The notes beneath the pieces are model-generated. The model made no database searches, was not told where the DNA came from, and was given only the letters and a program-made list of their open reading frames with translations. A stretch of DNA of 64,000 bases from Isachenkonia alkalipeptolytica (lineage in GTDB: Bacteria; Bacillota; Clostridia; Peptostreptococcales; T1SED10-28). Shown one piece after another: positions 47,413 to 55,689 of this stretch. Made by a program: the position numbers and the translations under genes. Positions within the stretch are counted from its first letter, which is position 1; each line of letters begins with the position of its first letter. The stretch lies in NCBI RefSeq assembly GCF_009910325.1, contig NZ_SUMG01000002.1, positions 302,912-366,911 on the forward strand, written 5' to 3'.

Positions 47413-49092
47413 TTACCCTTCCAAACTATAGGTGATTCGAAGCATCTCTTCGATGGGTATGATTCCTTTTAGGACCAGTTCCTTACTGGCATCCCTCAGG
47501 GTGTTCATCCCGTCCCGGATGGCGATATCCTTAATGGAGTCGATATCCTTACCTTCATTGATCATATTTCGAATGGTTCGATCCACCACCATGACTTCAT
47601 GGACGGCGGTTCTTCCTTTGGTGCCGGAGCCGCCGCATTTGGTGCAGCCCTTTCCTTTATAGATGGTGGTGCCTTCGGGTATGCCGCCCAGGCGGGCATT
47701 TCGCTCGTCCACCTCATAAGGCTCTTTGCAGTTGTTACAAACCTTTTTTACCAACCGCTGGGCCATGATGCCCACTACCGATGATGCGATTAAGTACGGG
47801 TCCACCCCCATGTTGACCAATCGGCTGATGGTACTGGCGGTATCGTTGGTATGGACGGTACTAAGCACCAAGTGACCGGTGATCGCCGCCCGTATCGCGA
47901 TGGTTACGGTGTCACTGTCCCGAATCTCACCTACCATGATGATGTCCGGGTCCTGTCGTAGGATGGATCGTAGGCCTGTGGCGAAGGTAAGGTCCGCCTT
48001 CGGGTTTACCTGTACCTGGTTTACGCCGTCTAAGGAGTATTCCACCGGGTCTTCTACGGTTACGATGTTTCGGTCTTCCCGGTTCATCTCGGCAAGGACC
48101 GTATACAGGGTGGTGGATTTACCACTTCCCGTAGGGCCGGTGACGAGAATAATTCCGTTGGGGTTTCGGGTAATTCTATCAAAAAGCTCTAGGTTTCGCT
48201 CGGTAAAGCCCAGTTCCTCCTTGGTTAACATAAAACTGCTTCGATCCAGAATTCGAATTACCACCTTTTCCCCGAAAACCGTGGGAAGGACGGATATTCG
48301 CATGTCAATTTCCCTGCCGTCGATGTTTTTTTCCACCCGGCCGTCCTGGGGTTTACGCCGCTCGGAGATGTCCATTTTTCCCATGATCTTGATTCGGGTA
48401 ACAATCGCCGAGTGGGCGGCCTTGGCCGGGCGCATGACTTCGTGTAAATCGCCGTCGATTCGAAAGCGAACCAATAGTTTCTTCTCGAAGGGTTCGATAT
48501 GTATATCACTGGCCTGTTGTTTTACTGCCTGGCTCATGATAGAGTTGATCAGCCGTACAACCGGGGCATTGTTGATATCATTTAGGGTGGCTTCATCCAG
48601 ACCTTCCAGCTCTTTTACGTCGTACTCGCTGGTAAAGTCCTCAATGGCCTTTTGAGCGTCCTGTTTTTCAAAGAAATAATCAATGGCGTCTTCAATTTCT
48701 TTGGTTGTTGCGATGACCGGCTCCACTTCCCGACCGGTTGCCAGTTTTACATCATCCATGGCGTAAACGTTTAGAGGATCGTTCATGGCCAGGGTTACGG
48801 TTTTTTCTGTTGCCTTTACGGGAATTATAGTATGACGCCGGGCTAAGGCTTCGGTGATCAGATTCGGTACCTCGGATTCGATGGTACCCCGGTCGATTTC
48901 CTTTTTTGGAATCCCCAGTTGAAACTCCAGGACTTCGATGATTTCCTCTTCCGTTACAAACTTTTCCTGTACCAGCACTTCTCCCAGTTTCTTTTTATTC
49001 TGCTTTTGTATTTTTAAGGCCTGTTCCAAGTTTTCGTTGGTTATGGCCCCTACGTCGACCAACAGGGTGCCCAGTTTTCGTTTTGCAGCCAT
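47413..49092 (-). CDS. pilB: Pilus assembly ATPase
   Basis: A 559-residue GspE/PilB extension motor. An MshEN-type N-terminal domain (KRKLGTLLVDVGAITNENLE; QEKFVTEEEIIEVLEFQLGI) is followed by the motor with Walker A GPTGSGKSTTLY, Walker B RQDPDIIMVGEIRDSDT, and the tetracysteine zinc motif CNNCKEPY...CTKCGGSG. MshEN domains of this type can bind c-di-GMP in other bacteria, so this gene may be controlled by the same signal at both RNA and protein level. I chose the ATG at 49092 (AGAGGTGG before). It heads the operon behind the riboswitch. Confidence 0.96.
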   Translation of the reverse strand: MAAKRKLGTLLVDVGAITNENLEQALKIQKQNKKKLGEVLVQEKFVTEEEIIEVLEFQLGIPKKEIDRGTIESEVPNLITEALARRHTIIPVKATEKTVTLAMNDPLNVYAMDDVKLATGREVEPVIATTKEIEDAIDYFFEKQDAQKAIEDFTSEYDVKELEGLDEATLNDINNAPVVRLINSIMSQAVKQQASDIHIEPFEKKLLVRFRIDGDLHEVMRPAKAAHSAIVTRIKIMGKMDISERRKPQDGRVEKNIDGREIDMRISVLPTVFGEKVVIRILDRSSFMLTKEELGFTERNLELFDRITRNPNGIILVTGPTGSGKSTTLYTVLAEMNREDRNIVTVEDPVEYSLDGVNQVQVNPKADLTFATGLRSILRQDPDIIMVGEIRDSDTVTIAIRAAITGHLVLSTVHTNDTASTISRLVNMGVDPYLIASSVVGIMAQRLVKKVCNNCKEPYEVDERNARLGGIPEGTTIYKGKGCTKCGGSGTKGRTAVHEVMVVDRTIRNMINEGKDIDSIKDIAIRDGMNTLRDASKELVLKGIIPIEEMLRITYSLEG

Positions 49093-49138
49093 AAGTCCAC
49101 CTCTTTGTCCGAATTTTCTGTATCGTTTTCGTGATAAT

Positions 49139-49161
49139 AAAAAAACCAACACTAAGGTTGG
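49139..49161 (-). terminator. Riboswitch-linked terminator before pilB
   Basis: On the minus strand CCAAC (49157-49161) pairs with GTTGG (49146-49150), optionally with two added G-U pairs, followed by seven U residues. CCAAC is also the 3' arm of the aptamer's P1 helix, so the terminator and a closed aptamer cannot form together. That predicts read-through when ligand is bound. Confidence 0.8.
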
Positions 49162-49230
49162 CCGGTTGCACTAGCTGCTCCGAATACCCCAAGTGCCCAG
49201 TTGTAAGGATATCCTTCTTAGCATCCAATC
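49156..49230 (-). ncRNA. Cyclic-di-GMP-II riboswitch aptamer
   Basis: On the minus strand TGGGCACTTG (49190-49199), a short hairpin, then CTAGTGCAACCG (49163-49174) match the signature of c-di-GMP-II aptamers (TGGGCACTTG ... AGTAGTGCAACCG), including the GCAC/GTGC pairing. P1 can form from TTGG (49225-49228) and CCAA (49158-49161), with a weaker outer part. It lies 60-140 nt upstream of pilB behind a promoter. In Clostridioides difficile the same class switches a type IV pilus operon on, which fits the arrangement here. Confirmation would need a covariance-model search. Confidence 0.85.
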
Positions 49231-49293
49231 TATCTGTCCCTTATCTTTCGAAGGAAAACCATCGATTGCTTTATGTGATTTAGATATAGTTCT

Positions 49294-49321
49294 ATTATAC
49301 TACCTTTGAAAAAATTAACAA
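49294..49321 (-). promoter_or_regulatory. Promoter of the pilus operon
   Basis: On the minus strand TTGTTA (49316-49321) and TATAAT (49294-49299) are 16 bases apart. The transcript would start near 49287, giving a leader of about 195 nt that contains the whole aptamer and terminator. Confidence 0.75.
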
Positions 49322-49618
49322 TCTTTTTTTTGAGAAAATAACATATTTTTCAAAATTATTTAGATTTTTGTCTCCACGTCTTCGTTTCCCCCATTGTTTT
49401 CTCTAAAGAAACGATGATTTTGTAATGATCTTTGATTTATGTTATAGTTACCCCGTAGATTTCCCTTTAAACTCCCTTAGAGGATATATTTTGTAATTTA
49501 TTTTTTCACAAATTACGTCTTTGCTTTCCTGATTTTAGACAAAAAATAAACCCCGGACACGGTAACATCTTAGGGTATTTTTACCTTTTGTTTACCTTGT
49601 TTTGCTTTTACTTTTCGA

Positions 49619-50044
49619 TTAGGTTTCCTTTCGCTTCACCAAAATCACTTCATTGCCCGCCCGGTTGTAACAGACGTAGTCCGCCCCTTCCATCATGATT
49701 TTTAGGCCCCGTCCCGATTCTAAAAACAGCTCTTCGGGAGGGATGTTGTTGCTTTTTTCCTCCGCCCGCTGAAGTTTTTTGTTGCCGGGAAAGCCCTTGC
49801 CGTAGTGTTTGATCCGTACGGAAACCCGTCGGTCACTGAGTTTGGAAAGATTAATGGAAATGCTTCGTTTCCCCTTATTCTCATAGCCGTGAAGCACCGC
49901 ATTGTTTAAGGCTTCACTGATGGCCATTTCGTATAGGTAATCATCCATCCCCATGCCCTCTTTTAAGATTTTCGAGATCATATCCCGGGTATATTTAATG
50001 GTTTCTACGTCTTTTATGCAGATTTTCAACATGGACTTCATCAT
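49619..50044 (-). CDS. HATPase_c anti-sigma-factor-type serine kinase
   Basis: About 141 residues of the RsbW/SpoIIAB GHKL-kinase fold. The N box is EMAISEALNNAVLHGYENKG, followed by the G1-like VSVRIKHYGKGFPG and a C-terminal SGRGLKIMMEGADYVCYN. Such small proteins bind ATP and hold an alternative sigma factor or signal in a two-component-like switch. No sigma factor or anti-anti-sigma gene is next to it. The start at 50044 has AAGGAG nine bases upstream; an upstream ATG lacks a site. Confidence 0.85.
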   Translation of the reverse strand: MMKSMLKICIKDVETIKYTRDMISKILKEGMGMDDYLYEMAISEALNNAVLHGYENKGKRSISINLSKLSDRRVSVRIKHYGKGFPGNKKLQRAEEKSNNIPPEELFLESGRGLKIMMEGADYVCYNRAGNEVILVKRKET

Positions 50045-50187
50045 GATCCTTCGCTCCTTATGGGTCAATTCCTATGATCAACTTATTTACTTTGTTTGTA
50101 CCCGATTTTTCAGCGGTGTACCACATATTAAGAAAAATTTTCAAAATAACCGGAGAAATTTCAACCATAGGGCATAAAAAAGGGCAT

Positions 50188-50220
50188 AAAAAAACCTTTA
50201 TGTTTAGAAGAACATAAAGG
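50188..50220 (-). terminator. Terminator overlapping the stop codon of the miniprotein gene
   Basis: On the minus strand CCTTTATGTT and AACATAAAGG form a perfect ten-base-pair stem with a six-base loop, then seven U residues. The stop codon TAA (50204-50206) lies in the stem-loop. Confidence 0.9.
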
Positions 50221-50305
50221 CATATCCTACCGAAGATAGGATCATGGCCAAGGCAATGGCAAGAACAATGACTCGGCTCAAATTTTTATATTTCCGTGGT
50301 TGCAA
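50204..50305 (-). CDS. 33-residue single-pass membrane miniprotein (Prli42/DUF4044-like candidate)
   Basis: A TTG start at 50305 with AAAGGAG eight bases before begins a 33-residue frame: a short basic head (QPRKYKNLSR) and one hydrophobic helix (VIVLAIALAMILSSVGYAFM) to the C-terminus. A strong terminator overlaps the stop, so this is a complete tiny transcription unit. Length and layout resemble Prli42, the miniprotein that anchors the stressosome in Listeria; that match is tentative. The neighbouring HATPase anti-sigma-type gene makes a stress-signalling link tempting. Confidence 0.72.
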   Translation of the reverse strand: MQPRKYKNLSRVIVLAIALAMILSSVGYAFMFF

Positions 50306-50505
50306 AGTATTCACTCCTTTTTACAAAAGGTTTTCCTATAATTTTTATTATACCCATTGTAACATATATCCCGGGAAAAAGAAAAGGCGGGAAGAGTCGA
50401 AATTTTCTGTAGTATCTTCAGGCTGAATCCGTTATAATGAAGGTATTAGATCTTCGCCGAGAATATCCGGTGTTATCGTAAAAAGACGAATAGGGAGGTT
50501 TTTCT

Positions 50506-50961
50506 ATGTTCTTACATTTGTTTCGTATCCTTTCTGTACTACTGATCCTCTCCTGGATTCCCCTGCTGCTCCTTCCAAAATCCGTGATTACCCGAAAACT
50601 CCTTTTCCATAAGAATTACTGGGTTTTGCTGGGAAGCCTGTACTTTTTAACCCTGTTTTTCTTCGGCTGGGAAATCAACTGGCTGTCTTTGATCATTCCT
50701 TCCATCGACGGGGTTCGGGAGGTCTTTACCCATGAAAATCTGCCGCTGTTCGCCTGGTTACATATGGTCATAGGGAATCTCTTTTTCGGCCGCTGGATTG
50801 CCACCGACGGCTTTAAAAAGGGGTATTTTCTCTTTCCCTTTATGCTGATCACCGTGATTCTCGGCCCTGCGGGACTGACCCTGTATATGCTTTTCGATAA
50901 GAAAAAACTGGCGGAGCGGGAGCGGCGCCGGGCTCGTAAGGAAGCGGCGGCCAGTTATTAG
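50506..50961 (+). CDS. ABA4-like membrane protein
   Basis: A 151-residue protein with four hydrophobic segments (about 4-24, 40-58, 80-96, 105-130) and an Arg/Lys/Glu-rich tail. The sequence FAWLHMVIGNLFFGRWIATD and ILGPAGLTLYMLFDKK fits the ABA4-like (DUF4281) family, whose plant members act in neoxanthin formation and whose bacterial members are uncharacterised. SD AGGGAGG precedes the ATG. No carotenoid gene is nearby. Confidence 0.75.
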   Translation: MFLHLFRILSVLLILSWIPLLLLPKSVITRKLLFHKNYWVLLGSLYFLTLFFFGWEINWLSLIIPSIDGVREVFTHENLPLFAWLHMVIGNLFFGRWIATDGFKKGYFLFPFMLITVILGPAGLTLYMLFDKKKLAERERRRARKEAAASY

Positions 50962-51073
50962 AAAGGCTTTTCCCTCTTGACTGTCGTCAAATGATTGTCG
51001 TCAAGCGACTCCCCCCTAATTCACCACCGCTAACCCCTACCGAGGACCCTGCTTACTTGTTAGCGAATCTTTA

Positions 51074-52321
51074 TTAGCGGCGGATCAGCCCCCATCGGCC
51101 ATCGACCTGGACCGGGGCCCTGCCGCTACTAAAAAAGTTGCCCCGCTGAAATTGAAAGGGATATAACAGGTGGCCGGCTTCGTTGATGTAGCTCCACTTG
51201 TCCCCTTGTTTTACGGCGGCGTAGCCTTCGGAAAAGTCCAGGGCGCCGTCAAATATGGGATCGACCACCAGGCTTCCTTCGGAATCAATGTAGCCCCAGT
51301 TTTCATCGATGCGGACCCGAGCGAAGCCTTCCCTAAAGGGCAGGGCCTGATCAAAGCTTTTGGATATTACGGTTTCTCCTTCATCATTGATGTACCCCCA
51401 GGCGTCCCCGGTCATGACCGGCAGGAGGCCTTCTTGTTTGTCCAGGGCAAAATCATACTCCAGGGGAATGACGGTCTCCCCTTCTTCGTTAATATAGCCC
51501 CATTTTCCGTCGCGCTTTACCCGGGCCAGGCCTTCGGAGAAGCCCTCTGCCGCATCAAAGGACAGACCGATTACCACTTCCCCTTCCCGATTGATGTATC
51601 CGTAGCCCCTAGGGCCCTTCACCGCCGCCAAACCCTCGGAAAAATTCCCGAGACTGACCGGATCTTTTTCGATCCGGTCTTCGGCCAAAAGCCTTGTCAA
51701 CAGACCCCCTTCTAAAGTTAGATAGGTCCAGTCTCCATCGGTCTCAACCTTCGCCCGTCGATTATGAAAATTCATGGCGTAGGGGAAATTCCTGGGAATT
51801 ACCCAGTCCTCCTCCCAGTTTACATAGCCGAAGCGGTCCTCTTTTTGTACCGGGGCGATCCCTGCGGTAAAGTCGCCTCCCTGCTGATATTCGGGGAAAA
51901 TCACGTACCCGCCGCCGGCGGATAAGTAGCCTATGCCCTCCTCGGTATGTACTCTGGCCAGGCCGTTTTCGTAGGGGGCGATGTAGTCGTACTCCGGCGG
52001 TAGAAAAAATTCCTCCCCTTCATTTTCATTGGTTTCCGCAGCCACATGGTTTAGGGTCATGGTAAAGAGCAGTAGCCACGCGGCGGCCACGGCTATAAAC
52101 CTCAGTCCCCGGCTGTTTTTTTCTTTACTGTATATTGCTTTACTGTTTATTGCTTTACTATTTTTTTGGACGTTGCCGTATCTTGTAACTTCCCAGCTTC
52201 TTGCAGGCTCCCTACTTACTGGGGATTCACTGTTGCTTGCACTGCTTTTTGCACTGCTTCTTGCACTGTTCCTTGTGGGGCGATCTATTCCTCCAGGGGT
52301 GTTTTTCCCGTTGTTTTCCAA
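51074..52321 (-). CDS. WG-repeat protein with N-terminal membrane anchor
   Basis: A 415-residue protein starting at TTG with GGAAGAGG before it. The first 70 residues are Ser/Asn/Lys-rich and encoded by 15-nt repeats (SARSSAKSSAS; SKAINSKAIYSKEKNS), then one membrane helix (about 75-92) and some ten WG-type repeats of about 35 residues (GLARVHTEEGIGYLSAGGGY; GKWGYINEEGETVIPLEYDF; DKWSYINEAGHLLYPF). WG repeats form surface-exposed solenoids of unknown function. It should face outside the cell. Confidence 0.88.
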   Translation of the reverse strand: MENNGKNTPGGIDRPTRNSARSSAKSSASNSESPVSREPARSWEVTRYGNVQKNSKAINSKAIYSKEKNSRGLRFIAVAAAWLLLFTMTLNHVAAETNENEGEEFFLPPEYDYIAPYENGLARVHTEEGIGYLSAGGGYVIFPEYQQGGDFTAGIAPVQKEDRFGYVNWEEDWVIPRNFPYAMNFHNRRAKVETDGDWTYLTLEGGLLTRLLAEDRIEKDPVSLGNFSEGLAAVKGPRGYGYINREGEVVIGLSFDAAEGFSEGLARVKRDGKWGYINEEGETVIPLEYDFALDKQEGLLPVMTGDAWGYINDEGETVISKSFDQALPFREGFARVRIDENWGYIDSEGSLVVDPIFDGALDFSEGYAAVKQGDKWSYINEAGHLLYPFQFQRGNFFSSGRAPVQVDGRWGLIRR

Positions 52322-52530
52322 AGGATCCTCTTCCTTTCTGATTTCCTTATTTATGCTTTTGCTTTTTTTCCTCTTTTTTATCCTTTTTTTACGCTCTTTT
52401 TTTATGTTCTCTATTTCTGCTCTTTTTTATGCTCTTTTTTCTTAAGCTCATCCTACCTTATCCATTGTATAATCTTTGGCGCTTGGGAACAATGTTTTTG
52501 TAAAAAAATCAACGGAGTCGGACAAAAAGA

Positions 52531-52564
52531 AAAATCTGAAGATCCAAGGATCTCCAGATTTTTT
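52531..52564 (-). terminator. Rho-independent terminator of the glutamate dehydrogenase gene
   Basis: On the minus strand AAATCTGGAGATCC and GGATCTTCAGATTT form a stem with one mismatch and a two-base loop, ending in TTTTTC. It is symmetrical enough to work in both directions. Confidence 0.85.
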
Positions 52565-52623
52565 ATCTTCATTCTTATAGAACTTTTATGTCGTCTTACA
52601 AGTCTTTTATATGACCTTGGGGA

Positions 52624-53877
52624 CTAGATTAATCCTCTTAGTCGTAGGGCTTGCTCAATTCTTCGGATACTGATCATGAAGGCCGCATTTCGAATGTTGG
52701 TCTTCTTTTCTTCTTTCAGATCCCAGATTTCAGCAAAGGCATTTTCCATTAATTCCGCTTGCTTTTCTTGAACCTTCTCGAAAGTCCAGATATCACGGGT
52801 TAAGTTTTGGATCCACTCGAAGTAGGATACTGTAACTCCACCGGCGTTTGCCAGGATATCCGCTACTACAACAACGCCTCTTTCGTCCAGGATTTCATCG
52901 GCTTCGATGGTGGTCGGGCCGTTGGCTCCCTCGGAGATGATTTTCGCTTTGATGTCGTGGGCGTTCTCTGCGGTGATTTGGTTTTCTAAGGCACAGGGCA
53001 TTAAAATGTCTACATCCAAGGTAAGTAATTCGTCTCGGTGTAATTCCTTGTCGGCGCCTGCGTATCCGGTAAGGTTGTTGTCGTTGTTTTTCAAGTGCTC
53101 CATAAGAGACTTAATGTGGAATCCGCCTTCATCTACTAAGGTACAGGTAGAATCGGATACGGCCACAACTTTCGCTCCCATTTGGCTGATGTATAGCGCT
53201 GCATAGGAACCTACGTTACCGAAACCTTGAACCGCAACTTTTGCCCCTTCTAAAGGAAGGTGCATTTTCTTCGCTGCCGCTCTTGCCATGATGGCAACTC
53301 CGTAACCGGTGGCTTCCGTTCTTCCTAGGGATCCGTAAAATTCTACAGGCTTTCCGGTAAATACTCCCGGTGCAAATTCTCCCGTTGCTCTTTCATATTC
53401 ATCGGTCATCCATGCCATAACTTTTCCGGAAGTTCCAACATCCGGTGCAGGAATATCCACTTTTTCACCGATTACCGGTGCAATGGCTCTTGCATAACCT
53501 CGAGATAATCTTTCGTACTCTCCTTCAGATAGAGTTCTGTGGTCTACGATTACGCCACCTTTTCCTCCGCCGTAAGGAACGCCTACAACTCCACACTTAA
53601 AGGTCATCCAAGTGGATAGGGCTTTTACTTCGTCCATGTTTACATCCGGGTGAAATCTTAGTCCACCTTTATAAGGTCCTACTGCATTGTTGTGTTGTGA
53701 TCGGTATCCGATAAATGTCTTAACGCTTCCGTCGTCCATTTTTACCGGAATCGCTACTTCTACTACTCTTTGCGGGTTTTTCAGGATTTCGTACACCGCT
53801 TCTTCCGTACCTAGTTTGTCACATGCTGATTTAACTTGTCGCTGGGCCATTAAAAAAGGATTGTTACCGTTCGCCAT
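52624..53877 (-). CDS. gdhA: Glutamate dehydrogenase
   Basis: A 417-residue Glu/Leu/Phe/Val dehydrogenase, catalysing glutamate + NAD(P) to 2-oxoglutarate + ammonia. Signature segments are VGPYKGGLRFHPDVN (substrate Lys), FKCGVVGVPYGGGKGGVIVD (catalytic Lys region), APDVGTSGKVMAWMTDEY and the Rossmann VAVQGFGNVGSYAALYIS. It fits glutamate-dependent amino-acid fermentation. The ATG has ATAGGAGGG before it; a terminator follows. Confidence 0.96.
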   Translation of the reverse strand: MANGNNPFLMAQRQVKSACDKLGTEEAVYEILKNPQRVVEVAIPVKMDDGSVKTFIGYRSQHNNAVGPYKGGLRFHPDVNMDEVKALSTWMTFKCGVVGVPYGGGKGGVIVDHRTLSEGEYERLSRGYARAIAPVIGEKVDIPAPDVGTSGKVMAWMTDEYERATGEFAPGVFTGKPVEFYGSLGRTEATGYGVAIMARAAAKKMHLPLEGAKVAVQGFGNVGSYAALYISQMGAKVVAVSDSTCTLVDEGGFHIKSLMEHLKNNDNNLTGYAGADKELHRDELLTLDVDILMPCALENQITAENAHDIKAKIISEGANGPTTIEADEILDERGVVVVADILANAGGVTVSYFEWIQNLTRDIWTFEKVQEKQAELMENAFAEIWDLKEEKKTNIRNAAFMISIRRIEQALRLRGLI

Positions 53878-53983
53878 TAAAATACCCTCCTATAAAATTA
53901 TTTTTTGGGTAAAAACTATTGGGTAAATGTAGAAAATTTCAACTCTCAAATGCATTATAACACTAGGAATTTAAAATGGCAAC

Positions 53984-54799
53984 CTAATCTTCGGGGTTAA
54001 TTAAATTTTTAACAAAAACATTAATTTTTACGATATTGAAGGAAGTCATGTACTCGATTTCCTCCCGGACCTGTTCCTGAACCCGTTCCGAAATGGCTCT
54101 TATGGGGTTTCCGAAAACGATGCTGATGGTAAAATCGATCACCAGACCATTGGGGGTGTTTTCCACCTCAATATTCCATACGTTTTTCACCCCGATGATT
54201 TTAAAGGAGGCAAAAAGGACCAGATCCCGAATTACCCGGTTGGAGATGCGGTAATCCCCCAGATAACTGAAGGTGGGCCGGACCACGGATTTTTCGCTGA
54301 CCTTTTCTCCCTTGCCGAAGCGCCTTAGGACCCGCAGGGGGTTTAGGAAGTATCCGGAAAAATCCTCCTTGATCTGAAAGGTGGGCACGGGAATGATGTG
54401 CATTCCTTCCTGGGAGCGATGGGACTTGGCGCGCTGAATGTCCTCAGGGGAGGAAATTTCTTCAATAAAGACCTTCTGGTCGATCCCTCCCAGGTCCAGG
54501 TTCTCGGCAATCAGCTCCACCATCCGATCCGAGGTGCCGATGATCAGTAAGCTTTTCGGGGTTTTGATCCGTAAAATCTCCCGGATCTCCTTTCGGTGCT
54601 TCGGATCCAAAAACAGCGCCCGCTTTACCGCCGCCATTCTCGAGTCCTCCCGCTTCGCTGACCGTCCGCCGATCACCTTGTTTTCCCGGATCATCAGCCC
54701 GTCATCGATCACATACTCGATGCCCTTTTCCTGGGCAAGGTTCATCGCCTGATAACTCTTCCCCGTACCGCTGGATCCCACTAATGCATATACTTTCAT
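53984..54799 (-). CDS. P-loop ATPase fused to an Asp23/Gls24 domain
   Basis: A 271-residue protein with a P-loop at the very start (ALVGSSGTGKSYQAMNLA, residues 5-22) and a nucleoside-kinase-like first half, followed at about residue 180-265 by an Asp23/Gls24 domain (ISNRVIRDLVLFASFKIIGV, then IDFTISIVFGNPIRAISERV). The Asp23 family is otherwise found as separate envelope-stress proteins. The combined architecture occurs in Clostridia annotations but has no known role. The ATG has GCAGGGTGAAACC before it. Confidence 0.8.
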   Translation of the reverse strand: MKVYALVGSSGTGKSYQAMNLAQEKGIEYVIDDGLMIRENKVIGGRSAKREDSRMAAVKRALFLDPKHRKEIREILRIKTPKSLLIIGTSDRMVELIAENLDLGGIDQKVFIEEISSPEDIQRAKSHRSQEGMHIIPVPTFQIKEDFSGYFLNPLRVLRRFGKGEKVSEKSVVRPTFSYLGDYRISNRVIRDLVLFASFKIIGVKNVWNIEVENTPNGLVIDFTISIVFGNPIRAISERVQEQVREEIEYMTSFNIVKINVFVKNLINPED

Positions 54800-54859
54800 G
54801 GTTTCACCCTGCTTTCTGTTATAATCGTTATTCCTATTATAACATAGAGGGGACAGGGA

Positions 54860-55130
54860 AATGACAGCGGGACGGAGTTTTTGTCATCCCGCTTATTAAT
54901 CCCTTCTTGGGATGGGATTAGGATTGTAGGAGGGCATAGGGCGGGAGGGAGATGACAGCGGGACGGAGTTTTTGTCATCCCGCTTGTTAATCCCTTCTTG
55001 GGATGGGATTAGGATTGTAGAGTGCATAGGGCGGGAGGGAGATGACACCGGGACGGAGTTTTTGTCATCCCGCTTATTAATCCCTTCTTGGGATGGGATT
55101 AGGACTGTAGAGGTGCCTAGACGGCGAAGG
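54860..55130. repeat. Three tandem 90-nt units carrying form-A hairpins
   Basis: Units begin at 54860, 54951 and 55041. Each starts with the 29-nt element (GATGACA, GCGGGACGGAGTTTT, TGTCATC), continues CCGCTTRTTAATCCC, has a second small hairpin ATCCC-TTCT-TGGGAT, and ends in a GC-rich spacer with GCATAGGGCGGGAGG. The third unit is diverged at its end. Such amplified units look like a decayed satellite of the hairpin family. Confidence 0.93.
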
Positions 55131-55237
55131 GCAGAGGGCGGTGAAGGGATGTCGTTGTACGCAGGTTCCCTTAACGCTTACAGCGAAAATTGGGCCAGAT
55201 AAAAGAGTGTCTAGGGCAGGGTGACAAACGACGGAGA

Positions 55238-55266
55238 GATGACAATTTCTCCGTCCCCCTGTCATC
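55238..55266. repeat. Form-A 29-nt hairpin element
   Basis: GATGACA (55238-55244) and TGTCATC (55260-55266) enclose a core with CTCCGTCCCCC, in the same orientation as the copy at groEL. Confidence 0.85.
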
Positions 55267-55270
55267 TTTG

Positions 55271-55293
55271 TATATAATGATTATCATTATATA
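55271..55293. promoter_or_regulatory. Fur-box-like palindrome upstream of the ferredoxin gene
   Basis: A 23-nt perfect palindrome around T55282. Its middle AATGATTATCATT equals the core of the classical Fur box (GATAATGAT-A-ATCATTATC) except for the central base, and each nine-base arm matches at eight positions. It lies 35 nt before the ferredoxin promoter. AT-rich palindromes can occur by chance, so binding is unproven. Confidence 0.6.
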
Positions 55294-55327
55294 TATCCCG
55301 CTTCCCGGAATTTTTCTCTTTTTACGG

Positions 55328-55357
55328 TTGCCTTTGGCTTTTTTTACTTGTTATAAT
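55328..55357 (+). promoter_or_regulatory. SigA-type promoter of the ferredoxin gene
   Basis: TTGCCT (55328-55333) and TATAAT (55352-55357) are separated by 18 bases; the ATG is 43 bases further on. Confidence 0.75.
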
Positions 55358-55376
55358 CAATCTGTAATCAACTTAA

Positions 55377-55571
<195 letters not shown>

Positions 55572-55632
55572 TTCAAACCCCGACATACTAAGCACTTATA
55601 TACACCTTAGTTGAGCATAACGCCCATAAACG

Positions 55633-55671
55633 AAAAACCCCGCAGGTCCTTAGGACTGACCGGGGTTTTTT
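55633..55671. terminator. Bidirectional terminator between ferredoxin and MarR genes
   Basis: AAACCCCG and CGGGGTTT form the base stem, with an inner GTCC-TTA-GGAC hairpin; T runs lie on both outer sides. Confidence 0.88.
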
Positions 55672-55689
55672 CAATTGCTTTATCCTATT

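Larger units (their letters stand above)
49093..49618. other. Pilus operon leader and upstream DNA
   Basis: The first 200 bases (49093-49295) are the riboswitch leader, followed by the promoter. From 49322 to 49618 the DNA is AT-rich with no gene recognised; a weak stem (ACCC/GGGG) near 49535-49565 may end the HATPase transcript. Confidence 0.6.

Noticed and set aside
48258..48509. Short frames inside pilB, guaA, groEL and other genes on alternate frames
   Set aside because: Shadows of conserved genes with no own signals.
54860..55130. CRISPR-like array
   Set aside because: The 90-nt units have no unique spacers, no cas gene is near, and each unit is a hairpin satellite.
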